Both the position numbers and the translations under genes were made by a program. A DNA stretch of 64,000 nucleotides from Streptomyces sp. CB02058 (GTDB lineage: Bacteria > Actinomycetota > Actinomycetes > Streptomycetales > Streptomycetaceae), in NCBI RefSeq assembly GCF_001905505.1, contig NZ_LIPG01000002.1:1302001-1366000 (forward strand), written 5' to 3'. Shown one piece after another: positions 31,581 to 39,298 of this stretch; within the stretch, counting starts at the first letter, position 1, and each line of letters starts with the position of its first letter. The notes beneath the pieces are model-generated. The model did not search any database and was not told the DNA's origin. It saw only the letters and a list, made by a program, of their open reading frames with translations.

Positions 31581-32909
31581 ATGCCCGCACGCACGAGACA
31601 TGTCCGAGCCATCGCCGTGGTGATGGGCTGCGCCTCGCTGGCCCTGGCCGTCAGCGTCCCCGCCCAGGCCTCCTCCCACCACGGCAAGGGGATCGAGCGC
31701 GCCGTACTCCCCGCGGGCGACGGCTGGGCCGCCGCCGACGGCTCCACCACGGGCGGCTCGGCAGCCACCCCGGAGCACGTCTACACCGTGAGCAACCGGG
31801 CCGAGCTCATCGCAGCCTTCGAGGAGGCCGGGGACGCGCCGAAGATCGTCAGGATCGACGGCACCGTCCACGGCAACTCCGACGCCGAGGGCACCCCGAT
31901 CGGCTGCGAGGCCTACCAGCAGGACGGCTACACCCTGGAGAAGTACCTCGCGGCCTACGACCCGGCCGTCTGGGGTACCGACGCGGTCCCCTCCGGCCCG
32001 CTGGAGGACGCCCGCGCCGCGTCCGCGAAGCTGCAGGCCGCCGCGGTCAACGTGAACGTCCCGTCCAACACCACCCTCGTCGGGGTCGGCAAGGACGCCA
32101 CGATCATCGGAGCCAGCCTCCAGGTGAAGAACGTCTCCAACGTGATCGTCCGCAACATCTCCTTCGAGGACACCTACGACTGCTTCCCCCAGTGGGACCC
32201 GACCGACGGTGACCAGGGCGCCTGGAACTCCGAGTACGACAACCTCGTCGTCTACGGCTCCACCCACGTCTGGGTCGACCACAACACCTTCAGCGACGGC
32301 GACCGCCCCGACGCCGACCAGCCGCACTACTTCGGCAAGGTCTACCAGCAGCACGACGGTCTCTTCGACATCGTGCGCGGCGCCGACCTCGTCACCGTCT
32401 CGTGGAACGTCCTCAAGGACCACGACAAGACGATGCTCATCGGCAACAGCGACAGCGCTGGAGCCACGGACAGCGGCCACCTGCGGGTGACGCTGCACCA
32501 CAACCTGTTCAAGAACGTCAACGAGCGCGCGCCCCGCGTCCGCTTCGGCCAGGTCGACTCCTACAACAACCACTTCGTCGCCACCACCGGCAGCGTCTAC
32601 GGCTACAGCTACGGCATCGGCAAGGAGTCCAAGCTCGTCGCCGAGTCCAACGCCTTCACCCTCGGCTCCGGCTTCGACAAGGCGAAGATCCTGAAGAAGT
32701 GGTCCGAGGCCCCGCTCACGGCGGGCGACAACTACGTCAACGGGCGCAAGACCGACCTGATCGCCGTGCACAACGCGGGCGTACCCGAGGAGCAGCTCAC
32801 CACGGGCGCCGGCTGGACCCCGACGCTGCGCACCAAGGTCAACCACCCGCTCGCCGTCCCGGCGCTGGTGGCCATCAAGGCGGGAGCGGGCAGGACCTCC
32901 GCCCGCTGA
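31581..32909 (+). CDS. Secreted pectate lyase, PL1 family (copy 3)
   Basis: This 442-residue protein has a signal peptide of about 31 residues ending VPAQASSHH. PL1 motifs are THVWVDHNTFSDGDRPDAD, DHDKTMLIGNSDS and RAPRVRFGQVDSYNNHF with the catalytic arginine. It is paralogous to copy 1 over the whole length. AAGGA sits 6 bases before the ATG. It probably shares a transcript with the acetylesterase gene upstream (56-bp gap). A strong hairpin follows. Confidence 0.9.
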   Translation: MPARTRHVRAIAVVMGCASLALAVSVPAQASSHHGKGIERAVLPAGDGWAAADGSTTGGSAATPEHVYTVSNRAELIAAFEEAGDAPKIVRIDGTVHGNSDAEGTPIGCEAYQQDGYTLEKYLAAYDPAVWGTDAVPSGPLEDARAASAKLQAAAVNVNVPSNTTLVGVGKDATIIGASLQVKNVSNVIVRNISFEDTYDCFPQWDPTDGDQGAWNSEYDNLVVYGSTHVWVDHNTFSDGDRPDADQPHYFGKVYQQHDGLFDIVRGADLVTVSWNVLKDHDKTMLIGNSDSAGATDSGHLRVTLHHNLFKNVNERAPRVRFGQVDSYNNHFVATTGSVYGYSYGIGKESKLVAESNAFTLGSGFDKAKILKKWSEAPLTAGDNYVNGRKTDLIAVHNAGVPEEQLTTGAGWTPTLRTKVNHPLAVPALVAIKAGAGRTSAR

Positions 32910-32923
32910 CCCCGCCCCCCGAT

Positions 32924-32979
32924 CCGGCCGGAGCGGCACCGCACCCTTCCACCACCCCGGAAGGCGCCGCTCCGGCCGG
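32924..32979 (+). terminator. Long stem-loop between pectate lyase and pectin methylesterase genes
   Basis: A 14-bp perfect outer stem (32924-32937 with 32966-32979) and an inner CCTTCC/GGAAGG stem make a strong terminator or processing site. The methylesterase ribosome site AAGGAG follows at 32990. Confidence 0.75.
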
Positions 32980-33002
32980 CCCTCCTCGCAAGGAGTACCG
33001 CC

Positions 33003-34109
33003 ATGCCCAGCAGACGCAGTGCCCTGTCCCTGCTCGCGGGCGCGGGAGCGGCCCTCGCCCTCGGCGCCCCCGCCGCCCACGCAGGCCCCGCACCGCACAG
33101 CCGCCCCTTCGGCCCCTACGGCTCACCGTCCCGCCGCCTCGACGCCCTGACGCTGTACGTCGACCCGCTCGGCAGGGGCGACCACACCGACGTCCGGTCC
33201 GCCGTCGAGGCCGCGACCGGCACCGGCCACACCCTGGTCATCGCCCCCGGCACCTACCGCGGCGCGGTCACCATCGGTGCCGCCAGGTCCGGCCTCACCC
33301 TCATCGGCGCGAGCGGCGACCCGCGCGACACCGTCATCGTCCACGACAACGCGGCCGGCACGCCCAAGCCCGACGGCTCCGGCACCTACGGCACCAGCGG
33401 GTCCGCCAGCGTCACCGTCCAGGCCGCGGACTTCACCGCCCGCGACGTGACCTTCGCCAACGACTGGCTGCGCGCCGACCACCCGGAGTACACCGGCACC
33501 CAGGCCGTCGCGATCAAGGTCCAGGGCGACCGTTCGGCGTTCCTCGGCTGCCGCTTCCTCGGCCACCAGGACACCCTGTACGCCGACTCCCTCGCCCTGA
33601 CCGCCTTCGCCCGGCAGTACTACCGCGACTGCTACGTGGAGGGCGATGTCGACTTCGTCTTCGGCCGGGCCACCGCCGTCTTCGACCGCTGCCACTTCCG
33701 CACACTGACACGGACCGACCTGGCCTCGGTCCCGTACGGTTTCGTCTTCGCACCCAGCACCGCCGGAGCCAACCCGCGCGGATACCTGGTCCTGCGCTCC
33801 CGGATCACCAGCACCGCTCCCGACGCGTACTACAAGCTGGCCCGCCCCTGGGTGCCCTCGTCGGACCTCACCGCGCACCCGATGCTGACGGTCCGCGACA
33901 GCCACCTCGGCGCGGGCATCGACGCGGTCACACCGTACGGCACGATGTCCGCGGGCTTCCCCTGGCAGGACCAGCGCTTCGCGGAGTACCGCAACACCGG
34001 CCCCGGCGCGCGCATCACCGACCCGGCCGAACGCCCCCAGCTCACCGCGTCCGAGGCCCGCTCCCACACCCCCGCCGGTTACCTCGGCGACTGGCGCCCC
34101 CGGGGGTGA
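33003..34109 (+). CDS. Secreted pectin methylesterase (CE8)
   Basis: This 368-residue protein has an exported N-terminus (MPSRRSALSLLAGAG ... AHAGPAP, about 28 residues). The SRRSALSLL opening could also be read as a TAT signal. The right-handed beta-helix carries pectinesterase signatures: GHQDTLY with Asp190 as acid/base, YVEGDVDFVFG with nucleophile Asp217, and the ARPW arginine. It hydrolyses methyl esters of homogalacturonan and creates the polygalacturonate that the neighbouring lyases need. It is coupled to the next gene by a GTGA overlap. Confidence 0.9.
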   Translation: MPSRRSALSLLAGAGAALALGAPAAHAGPAPHSRPFGPYGSPSRRLDALTLYVDPLGRGDHTDVRSAVEAATGTGHTLVIAPGTYRGAVTIGAARSGLTLIGASGDPRDTVIVHDNAAGTPKPDGSGTYGTSGSASVTVQAADFTARDVTFANDWLRADHPEYTGTQAVAIKVQGDRSAFLGCRFLGHQDTLYADSLALTAFARQYYRDCYVEGDVDFVFGRATAVFDRCHFRTLTRTDLASVPYGFVFAPSTAGANPRGYLVLRSRITSTAPDAYYKLARPWVPSSDLTAHPMLTVRDSHLGAGIDAVTPYGTMSAGFPWQDQRFAEYRNTGPGARITDPAERPQLTASEARSHTPAGYLGDWRPRG

Positions 34110-35242
34110 CGCCGGGCACCACCCACGGGGTGCTGCCCGTCTTCCACGAGCGGCTCCGGGACGAACTCACCTTTCCGCTCTCCTGGGAGAGGTCCACCAC
34201 GCGCGACTTCCCGGCCTGGCGCGCGACGGCACGCGCCGCGGCCGGGGAGGCGCTGCTCCAGCCGCCGGGACCCGGGCCCGAGCCCTTCGACCCGGTGACG
34301 GTCGACGAGCACCGCTCGGGGACGTACTCCGGACGCACCGTGGAGTTCGCCCTGAGCCGCTACACCCGCGCCCGCGGCTCCCTGCTGGTGCCGCACGGCG
34401 CGGGCCCCTTCCCCGCCGTGCTGCTCCTGCACGACCACGGCGGAGAGTTCTCGATCGGCCGTGAGAAGACCGTGCGGCCCTGGTCGGATCCCGGCCGTCT
34501 CGCCCTGGCCACCGCCTGGACCGAGCGGTACTACGACGGCCGGTTCATCGGCGACGAGCTGGCCGCCCGCGGCTACGCCGTGCTCGCCGTGGACACCCTC
34601 GGCTGGGGCGACAGGGGCCCGCTCGTCCACGAGGACCAGCAGGCCCTGGGCGCCAACCTCCTCCAGCTGGGCACCTCGTTGGCCGGACTCGCCGCGCACG
34701 AGGACATCCGCGCGGCGGCCTTCCTCGCCTCGCTGCCCGAGGTCGACGGGGCGCGTGTCGGCGCGCTGGGCTTCTCCATGGGCGCCTACCGCGCCTGGCA
34801 GCTGTCCGCCCTGTCCGACGGAGTCCGGGCGGCGGCGGCCGTCTGCTGGATGACGGGGCTCAAGGAGATGATGGTGCCGGGCAACAACACCCTGCGGGGC
34901 CAGTCCGCGTACTTCATGCTCCACCCGGGACTCAACCGCCTGCTCGACATCCCGGACGTGGCGTCCCTCGCCGCTCCCAAGCCCGCGCTGTTCCACGCCG
35001 GAGGCCGCGACCACCTGTTCACCGCGGCCGGGGTGGAGACGGCGTACGCGAAGCTCCGCGCGGTCTGGGACGCGGCGGGAGCGGGCGACCGGCTCACCAC
35101 CACGCTCTGGCCGGACGCCGGGCACGTCTTCACGGCCGCCATGCAGGACGACGTCCACACCTGGCTCGGCACATGGCTCGGCGCCCCCGCCGGGTCCGGA
35201 CCGGGACCCGGTGGGGGCGCCTCGCTGCCGCCGCAGACCTAG
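34106..35242 (+). CDS. Alpha/beta-hydrolase, dienelactone hydrolase/acetyl esterase-like
   Basis: This 378-residue protein has no signal peptide and is probably cytosolic. Visible are the oxyanion-side HDHGGEF (about residue 112-118), nucleophile Ser in ALGFSMGAYR (about 227-236), an acid in HAGGRDHLF (about 300) and a His in WPDAGHVFTA (about 340). This is the large abhydrolase group that includes acetyl esterases found in pectin and xylan loci. It probably deacetylates or demethylates imported oligosaccharides, but the substrate is unknown. The GTG start is translationally coupled to the methylesterase gene. Its stop overlaps the convergent PL3 gene. Confidence 0.8.
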   Translation: MTPGTTHGVLPVFHERLRDELTFPLSWERSTTRDFPAWRATARAAAGEALLQPPGPGPEPFDPVTVDEHRSGTYSGRTVEFALSRYTRARGSLLVPHGAGPFPAVLLLHDHGGEFSIGREKTVRPWSDPGRLALATAWTERYYDGRFIGDELAARGYAVLAVDTLGWGDRGPLVHEDQQALGANLLQLGTSLAGLAAHEDIRAAAFLASLPEVDGARVGALGFSMGAYRAWQLSALSDGVRAAAAVCWMTGLKEMMVPGNNTLRGQSAYFMLHPGLNRLLDIPDVASLAAPKPALFHAGGRDHLFTAAGVETAYAKLRAVWDAAGAGDRLTTTLWPDAGHVFTAAMQDDVHTWLGTWLGAPAGSGPGPGGGASLPPQT

Positions 35243-36072
35243 TCGTAGCTGAGATCCGACGCGGTGTAGCGGCAGTACGTGCCGTCCGGGCCACTGCCCG
35301 TCTCCGTCGGCTCTGCACCGGTGCTGTTGCCGGTGTAGCGGACGCACGGCTTGATCTTCTTGCTGCTGTCACCGTGGATGCGCACCGAACGCAGTGCCGC
35401 GGTGTCCCCGTAGTTGGTGTTGATACCGACCAGGGACTTCCCGGGCGCCGTGATGTCGACGTCGTTCACGATGATCTCGCGCTTGTACTGCTTGGAGCAG
35501 TTGCCGCAGGAGCGGACCAGCTTGCCGAAGTCCGCGACCTGGAACTTCGTGATGACCAGCTTGCCCGCGCCGTTGAACTGGAAGACCTTGTCGGAGGCCT
35601 TCTTGGCGCCGCCGCCGTACACCGTGTAGACGGAGCCGGTCGACGTGCCCTTGAAGGAGGCGGCGTCCTCGCCGACGTCCTCCCACCAGACGTTCTGGAT
35701 CGTGCAACTGCCGGAGCAGTGGACGCCGTCGGCGGCGGGGGAGCCCAGGATGACGTTCTTCAGCGTCGCCCCGTCGGCCAGCTTGAAGATCGGGTCCTGG
35801 CCCTCGTCCTGACCGTCCCCGCCGAGGTCACCGCTCCCGTAGAAGCGCTTCAGCGAGCCGTCGTACGTCCCCGAGACCTCGATGGTCTTCGAGACGGCCT
35901 GGGATCCGGTGGCGCTGGGCCAGGCGGGCACGGCGGCGGTCGCCGCGCCGGCGGGCTGGAGCATCACGTTGGTGGCCAGGGCGGCGCCGGTGAGGCCGAG
36001 GGCCGCGGTCAGCGCCGCGGCCATACGGCGTTTGCCGGGGCGGCGCCTGTGCGTGTGCGCTCGTTCGCTCAT
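35239..36072 (-). CDS. Secreted pectate lyase, PL3 family
   Basis: This 277-residue protein has a signal peptide rich in Ala/Leu (MSERAHTHRRRPGKRR, then AAALTAALGLTGAAL, cut near GAATAAVP). The PL3 core has ADGVHCSGSCTIQNVWWEDV, EDAASFKG, and repeated short beta-strands with paired cysteines (CSGSC, CGNCSK) and ITAPGKSLVGINTNYGDTA. PL3 enzymes are calcium-dependent lyases of low-methyl pectate. It faces the pectin operon, and the stop codons overlap (CTAG at 35239-35242). It has its own promoter, so it may be regulated separately from the plus-strand genes. Confidence 0.9.
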   Translation of the reverse strand: MSERAHTHRRRPGKRRMAAALTAALGLTGAALATNVMLQPAGAATAAVPAWPSATGSQAVSKTIEVSGTYDGSLKRFYGSGDLGGDGQDEGQDPIFKLADGATLKNVILGSPAADGVHCSGSCTIQNVWWEDVGEDAASFKGTSTGSVYTVYGGGAKKASDKVFQFNGAGKLVITKFQVADFGKLVRSCGNCSKQYKREIIVNDVDITAPGKSLVGINTNYGDTAALRSVRIHGDSSKKIKPCVRYTGNSTGAEPTETGSGPDGTYCRYTASDLSYD

Positions 36073-36215
36073 GTTCGTCGGTCCCGTTCGTAGGGGGTGG
36101 GGGAGTGTCGCGTTCCAGAGTCGCCACCGCCCACGAAAGGGTTGCCGGGTTCCGGACGTGTTTTCCTTCCCAGTCACCGCCGCCCCCGGTGCGCACCGTT
36201 CCCGGGTCGCCGTAC

Positions 36216-36926
36216 TCAGCGCGTGTCGCTGAAGCCGCCGCCCACCGACGTCGTCCCGTCCGCCGCGCGCGCCCGCGCCGTGTAGTCGTCCTGCCCGGTG
36301 TCGCGGGCGCCCTCCGCGTGGTTGTACTGCCCCGCGAAGGTGTGCGTGCCCGTGGGAACCCTCCGGCCCGGCTTCAGCGTCCAGCGGTAGACGAGGTAGC
36401 CGTCCTCCTCGCCCGCCGTGGCCTCGAAGTCCCCCTCGGGCAGGGAACGCCAGGAACCGGTGGTGTTCACCCCTCCGTTCATCGCGATCCGGAGTTCGAC
36501 GGTGAGCGCGGTGAGCGGCTCGGTCGTCTTGACCACCACCTCGCTCTGCGCCCAGTAGTCGCTGCTGTTGGGATCCAGCGAACCGTCCGACCACAGCGGG
36601 CCCTTGCCCGCGGGCAGTTCGCCGCCCCGCACCGGGGACGGGGACGCCGGGGCAGGCGGCGCGGGCTCGGCCGCCACCCGCTGCCCGCCCGACGGCTCCT
36701 CCCGGCCCGTCGAGGTGACCGCGAGCGCGCCCGCCGTCAGCACCCCGCACACCGCCACCGTCGCGCCCGCGATCCGCAGCCACGGCATCGGCGAGCGCGG
36801 GGCCCGCGCGGGCCGGGCCTGCGGCTCCTGGGCCATCCCGCGCTCGATCCGGGCCAGCATCCGCGCCCGGTCGGGCCGGTGCGAAGCGGCGGCCGTGCGC
36901 AGCCGCTCCCGCAGGTCCTCGTCCAT
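36216..36926 (-). CDS. Single-pass membrane protein, probable anti-sigma partner
   Basis: This 236-residue protein has an N-terminal cytoplasmic segment (MDEDLRERLRTAAASHRPDR ... about 48 residues) that fits a short anti-sigma helix. One membrane span lies at about 49-70 (PWLRIAGATVAVCGVLTAGA). An extracytoplasmic beta-rich domain of about 135 residues follows, with VVVKTTEPLTALTVELRIAM and HTFAGQYNHAEGARDTG. It is coupled to the ECF sigma gene by an ATGA overlap, the normal arrangement for sigma/anti-sigma pairs. No zinc-binding HxxxCxxC motif is present. Confidence 0.72.
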   Translation of the reverse strand: MDEDLRERLRTAAASHRPDRARMLARIERGMAQEPQARPARAPRSPMPWLRIAGATVAVCGVLTAGALAVTSTGREEPSGGQRVAAEPAPPAPASPSPVRGGELPAGKGPLWSDGSLDPNSSDYWAQSEVVVKTTEPLTALTVELRIAMNGGVNTTGSWRSLPEGDFEATAGEEDGYLVYRWTLKPGRRVPTGTHTFAGQYNHAEGARDTGQDDYTARARAADGTTSVGGGFSDTR

Positions 36927-37498
36927 CAATGCCTTCCTCCGGTGCGCTGCCCCGCGACCGCCACCTGTACCTGTGCCGCCGGGGTCTCGGATCCGAGCAG
37001 CCGCTGGAGTTCCGCCACACCGCGCGAGGTCTGGCTCTTCACCGTACCGACCGAGATCCCGAGGACCAGAGCGGTGTCCCGTTCCGACAGGTCGAAGGCG
37101 TGCCGCAGCACCACGCACGCGCGCTTGCGGAACGGCAGCCGCCGCAGGGCCCCTTGGACGTCCACCACGGCCGACACGTCCGGCCCGTCCGCCGCGTAGC
37201 CGTCACCGGCCCCGCGGGGCGCCCAGAACAGGGCGATCCTGCGGCGCTCGCGCACCGCGCTGCGGATGCGCGTACGGGCGAGGTTGGCGACGACGCCCCT
37301 CGCGTACGCCGCCGGGTGATCGGCGCCCCTGACCCGGTCCCAGCGGTGCCAGAGGGCCATCAGCGCGTCCGCGGCCAGATCGTCGGCCGCGTCCGCCTCG
37401 CCCGTCAGCAGATGGGCGAGCCTGGCGAGTTCGGCGTAGTGCGCCTCGAAGAACGCATGGAACTCGGCGGCGGCAGCATCATCGACGACCGTGCCCAC
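36926..37498 (-). CDS. ECF sigma factor, SigE family
   Basis: This 190-residue protein has sigma region 2 at about 12-75 (FFEAHYAELARLAHLLTGEA, DDLAADALMALWHRWDRV). Region 4 is at about 115-165 (LRRLPFRKRACVVLRHAFDL, ERDTALVLGISVGTVKSQTS). The GTG start has AGAGG 6-7 bases upstream; longer open frame exists but lacks sigma homology. It is co-transcribed with a membrane anti-sigma-like protein. Its target promoters cannot be read here. It lies between the PL3 gene and a purine permease gene, but no direct link to pectin use is visible. Confidence 0.87.
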   Translation of the reverse strand: MGTVVDDAAAAEFHAFFEAHYAELARLAHLLTGEADAADDLAADALMALWHRWDRVRGADHPAAYARGVVANLARTRIRSAVRERRRIALFWAPRGAGDGYAADGPDVSAVVDVQGALRRLPFRKRACVVLRHAFDLSERDTALVLGISVGTVKSQTSRGVAELQRLLGSETPAAQVQVAVAGQRTGGRH

Positions 37499-37594
37499 GG
37501 GTGACCTCTTCTCTGCACTGGTTCCCTGCACTCGAACGAACTGTGTACGTTCCCATTCCCGTTCGCGGGGCGAGAGCGTACCAACGCGCACCCC

Positions 37595-37622
37595 GGAAGC
37601 GCTTCGACGCGGGTGCGCTTCC
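37595..37622. promoter_or_regulatory. Inverted repeat between the sigma and NCS2 genes
   Basis: GGAAGCGC (37595-37602) and GCGCTTCC (37615-37622) form an 8-bp inverted repeat with a 12-bp spacer. The left arm lies within the 10-bp palindrome GAAGCGCTTC (37596-37605), a LacI-like core. It is 95 bp upstream of the NCS2 start and 97 bp upstream of the sigma start. Confidence 0.45.
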
Positions 37623-37716
37623 CAGTAAGGCGTAACACAGCGAAAACCTGAACCCCCCTGCGACAGGTGAACAATCCAGCTACCCGTCGAGGGACCTTCA
37701 CGCAACAAGGAGAGTC

Positions 37717-39207
37717 ATGCCGGACAGAGCCGATTCCACGGTGAACAAGAGCGAAGCACCACCCGCGCCCGAGCCCGCGGCACCCCCGGTGACCGGGGGG
37801 AAGTGGAACGCGGTCGACCGCTGGTTCTCGATCAGCGCCCGCGGTTCGAACTTCGGACGCGAGATACGCGGCGGCTTCGCGACGTTCTTCACCATGGCCT
37901 ACATCCTGGTGCTCAACCCGATCATCCTCGGGTCGGCCGAGGACAAGTTCGGCAACCACCTCTCGGGCCCCCAACTCGTCACCGCCACCGCCCTGGTGGC
38001 CGCCGTGATGACGATCGTCATGGGAGTCGGCGGCAATCTGCCGCTGGCCCTCGCCGCGGGCCTCGGACTCAACGCCGTGGTCGCCTTCCAGCTCGCACCC
38101 CTGATGAGCTGGCCCGACGCGATGGGCCTCATCGTCCTGGAAGGGCTGCTCATCTGCGTCCTGGTCGTCACCGGTCTGCGTGAGGCGATCATGACGGCCA
38201 TCCCGGCCGCGCTCAAGCAGGCCATCAGCGTCGGCATCGGCCTCTTCGTCGCCTTCATCGGCTTCATCGACGCCGGCTTCGCCACCCGCATCCCCGGCGA
38301 CACCGGCTCCGTCCCCGTCCAGCTCGGCCTCACCGGACAGCTCTCCGGCTGGCCCGTCCTGGTCTTCTGCCTCGGGGTGCTGCTCACCGTCGCGCTGCTC
38401 GCCCGAGGGGTGAAGGGCGCCATCCTCATCAGCATCATCGTGATGACCGTCGTGGCCGTCATCATCAACGAGATCGCCGACATCGCCCCCACGGCCTGGG
38501 GCCTGACCGTCCCGGCCGTCCCCGACGACCTCGTGGCCGCCCCGGACTTCGGGCTGATCGGCTCGTTCAGCCTCTTCGGGGCGTTCGGGGAGGTCGGTGC
38601 CGTCACGATCGTGCTGCTCGTCTTCACCCTGCTGCTCAGCGACTTCTTCGACACGATGGGCACCGTCGTCGGCGTCTCCACCGAGGCCGGAGTCCTCGAC
38701 GAGAACGGCAAGGTCCCGCACCTCGGCCGGGTCCTGCTCATCGACGGCGCGGCGGCCGTCGCGGGCGGCGCCGCCTCCGCCTCCTCCGCCACGTCCTACG
38801 TCGAGTCCACGGCGGGCGTCGGCGAGGGCGCGCGCACCGGCTTCGCCTCCCTGGTCACCGGCGGCCTGTTCGCCCTGGCGCTGTTCCTCACCCCGCTGGT
38901 CACCGTCGTGCCCGCGCAGGCCGCCGCGCCGGCCCTGATCGCGGTCGGCTTCCTGCTGATGGCCCAGGTGCGGCACATCGACTGGGAGAAGTACGAGATC
39001 GCGGTCCCGGCCTTCCTGACGATCGCCGTGATGCCGTTCACCTACTCGATCACCAACGGCATCGGCGCGGGCTTCATCGCCTACGTCGTCATCAAGGCGG
39101 TCCTCGGCAAGGCGCGTGAGGTCCACTGGCTGCTGTGGGGCGCGTCGGCGCTCTTCGCGGTCTACTTCGCCATCGACCCGATCGAGCAGCTGCTCGGCGT
39201 GAAGTAG
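37717..39207 (+). CDS. NCS2-family purine permease (AzgA-like)
   Basis: This 496-residue protein has about 12-14 membrane segments. It starts with a charged, Pro-rich cytoplasmic tail, then REIRGGFATFFTMAYILVLNP, the opening motif of AzgA-type hypoxanthine/guanine/adenine permeases. GLGLNAVVAFQL, DFFDTMGTVVGVSTEAG and ESTAGVGEGARTGFASLVTG are family-defining segments. It imports purine bases with protons. AAGGAGAG sits just ahead of the ATG. It is a single-gene unit with a strong terminator. Confidence 0.92.
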   Translation: MPDRADSTVNKSEAPPAPEPAAPPVTGGKWNAVDRWFSISARGSNFGREIRGGFATFFTMAYILVLNPIILGSAEDKFGNHLSGPQLVTATALVAAVMTIVMGVGGNLPLALAAGLGLNAVVAFQLAPLMSWPDAMGLIVLEGLLICVLVVTGLREAIMTAIPAALKQAISVGIGLFVAFIGFIDAGFATRIPGDTGSVPVQLGLTGQLSGWPVLVFCLGVLLTVALLARGVKGAILISIIVMTVVAVIINEIADIAPTAWGLTVPAVPDDLVAAPDFGLIGSFSLFGAFGEVGAVTIVLLVFTLLLSDFFDTMGTVVGVSTEAGVLDENGKVPHLGRVLLIDGAAAVAGGAASASSATSYVESTAGVGEGARTGFASLVTGGLFALALFLTPLVTVVPAQAAAPALIAVGFLLMAQVRHIDWEKYEIAVPAFLTIAVMPFTYSITNGIGAGFIAYVVIKAVLGKAREVHWLLWGASALFAVYFAIDPIEQLLGVK

Positions 39208-39209
39208 CC

Positions 39210-39268
39210 GCACGGCTCCGCCACCGCTCCGGAGGGGAACGATGGCGGAGCCGTGCCCGGCCGGGCAC
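39210..39268. terminator. Double hairpin terminator between convergent genes
   Basis: A 14-bp perfect stem GCACGGCTCCGCCA (39210-39223) / TGGCGGAGCCGTGC (39243-39256) is followed by the overlapping 16-bp palindrome GTGCCCGGCCGGGCAC (39253-39268). It serves the NCS2 gene (+) and the penicillin-binding protein gene (-). Confidence 0.8.
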
Positions 39269-39298
39269 GGGGGCGGTGGAGCCAGGCCCCGGCCGGGC

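Noticed and set aside
32402..35242. 946-residue open frame on the plus strand
   Set aside because: Only its last 378 codons are the real alpha/beta hydrolase. The front part reads lyase and methylesterase genes out of frame and is Arg/Pro/His-rich. The GTG at 34106 with a GTGA overlap is the real start.
37405..39213. 602-codon open frame on the minus strand
   Set aside because: Antisense to the intact NCS2 permease gene; the product is a Glu/Asp/Arg-rich shadow with no motifs.
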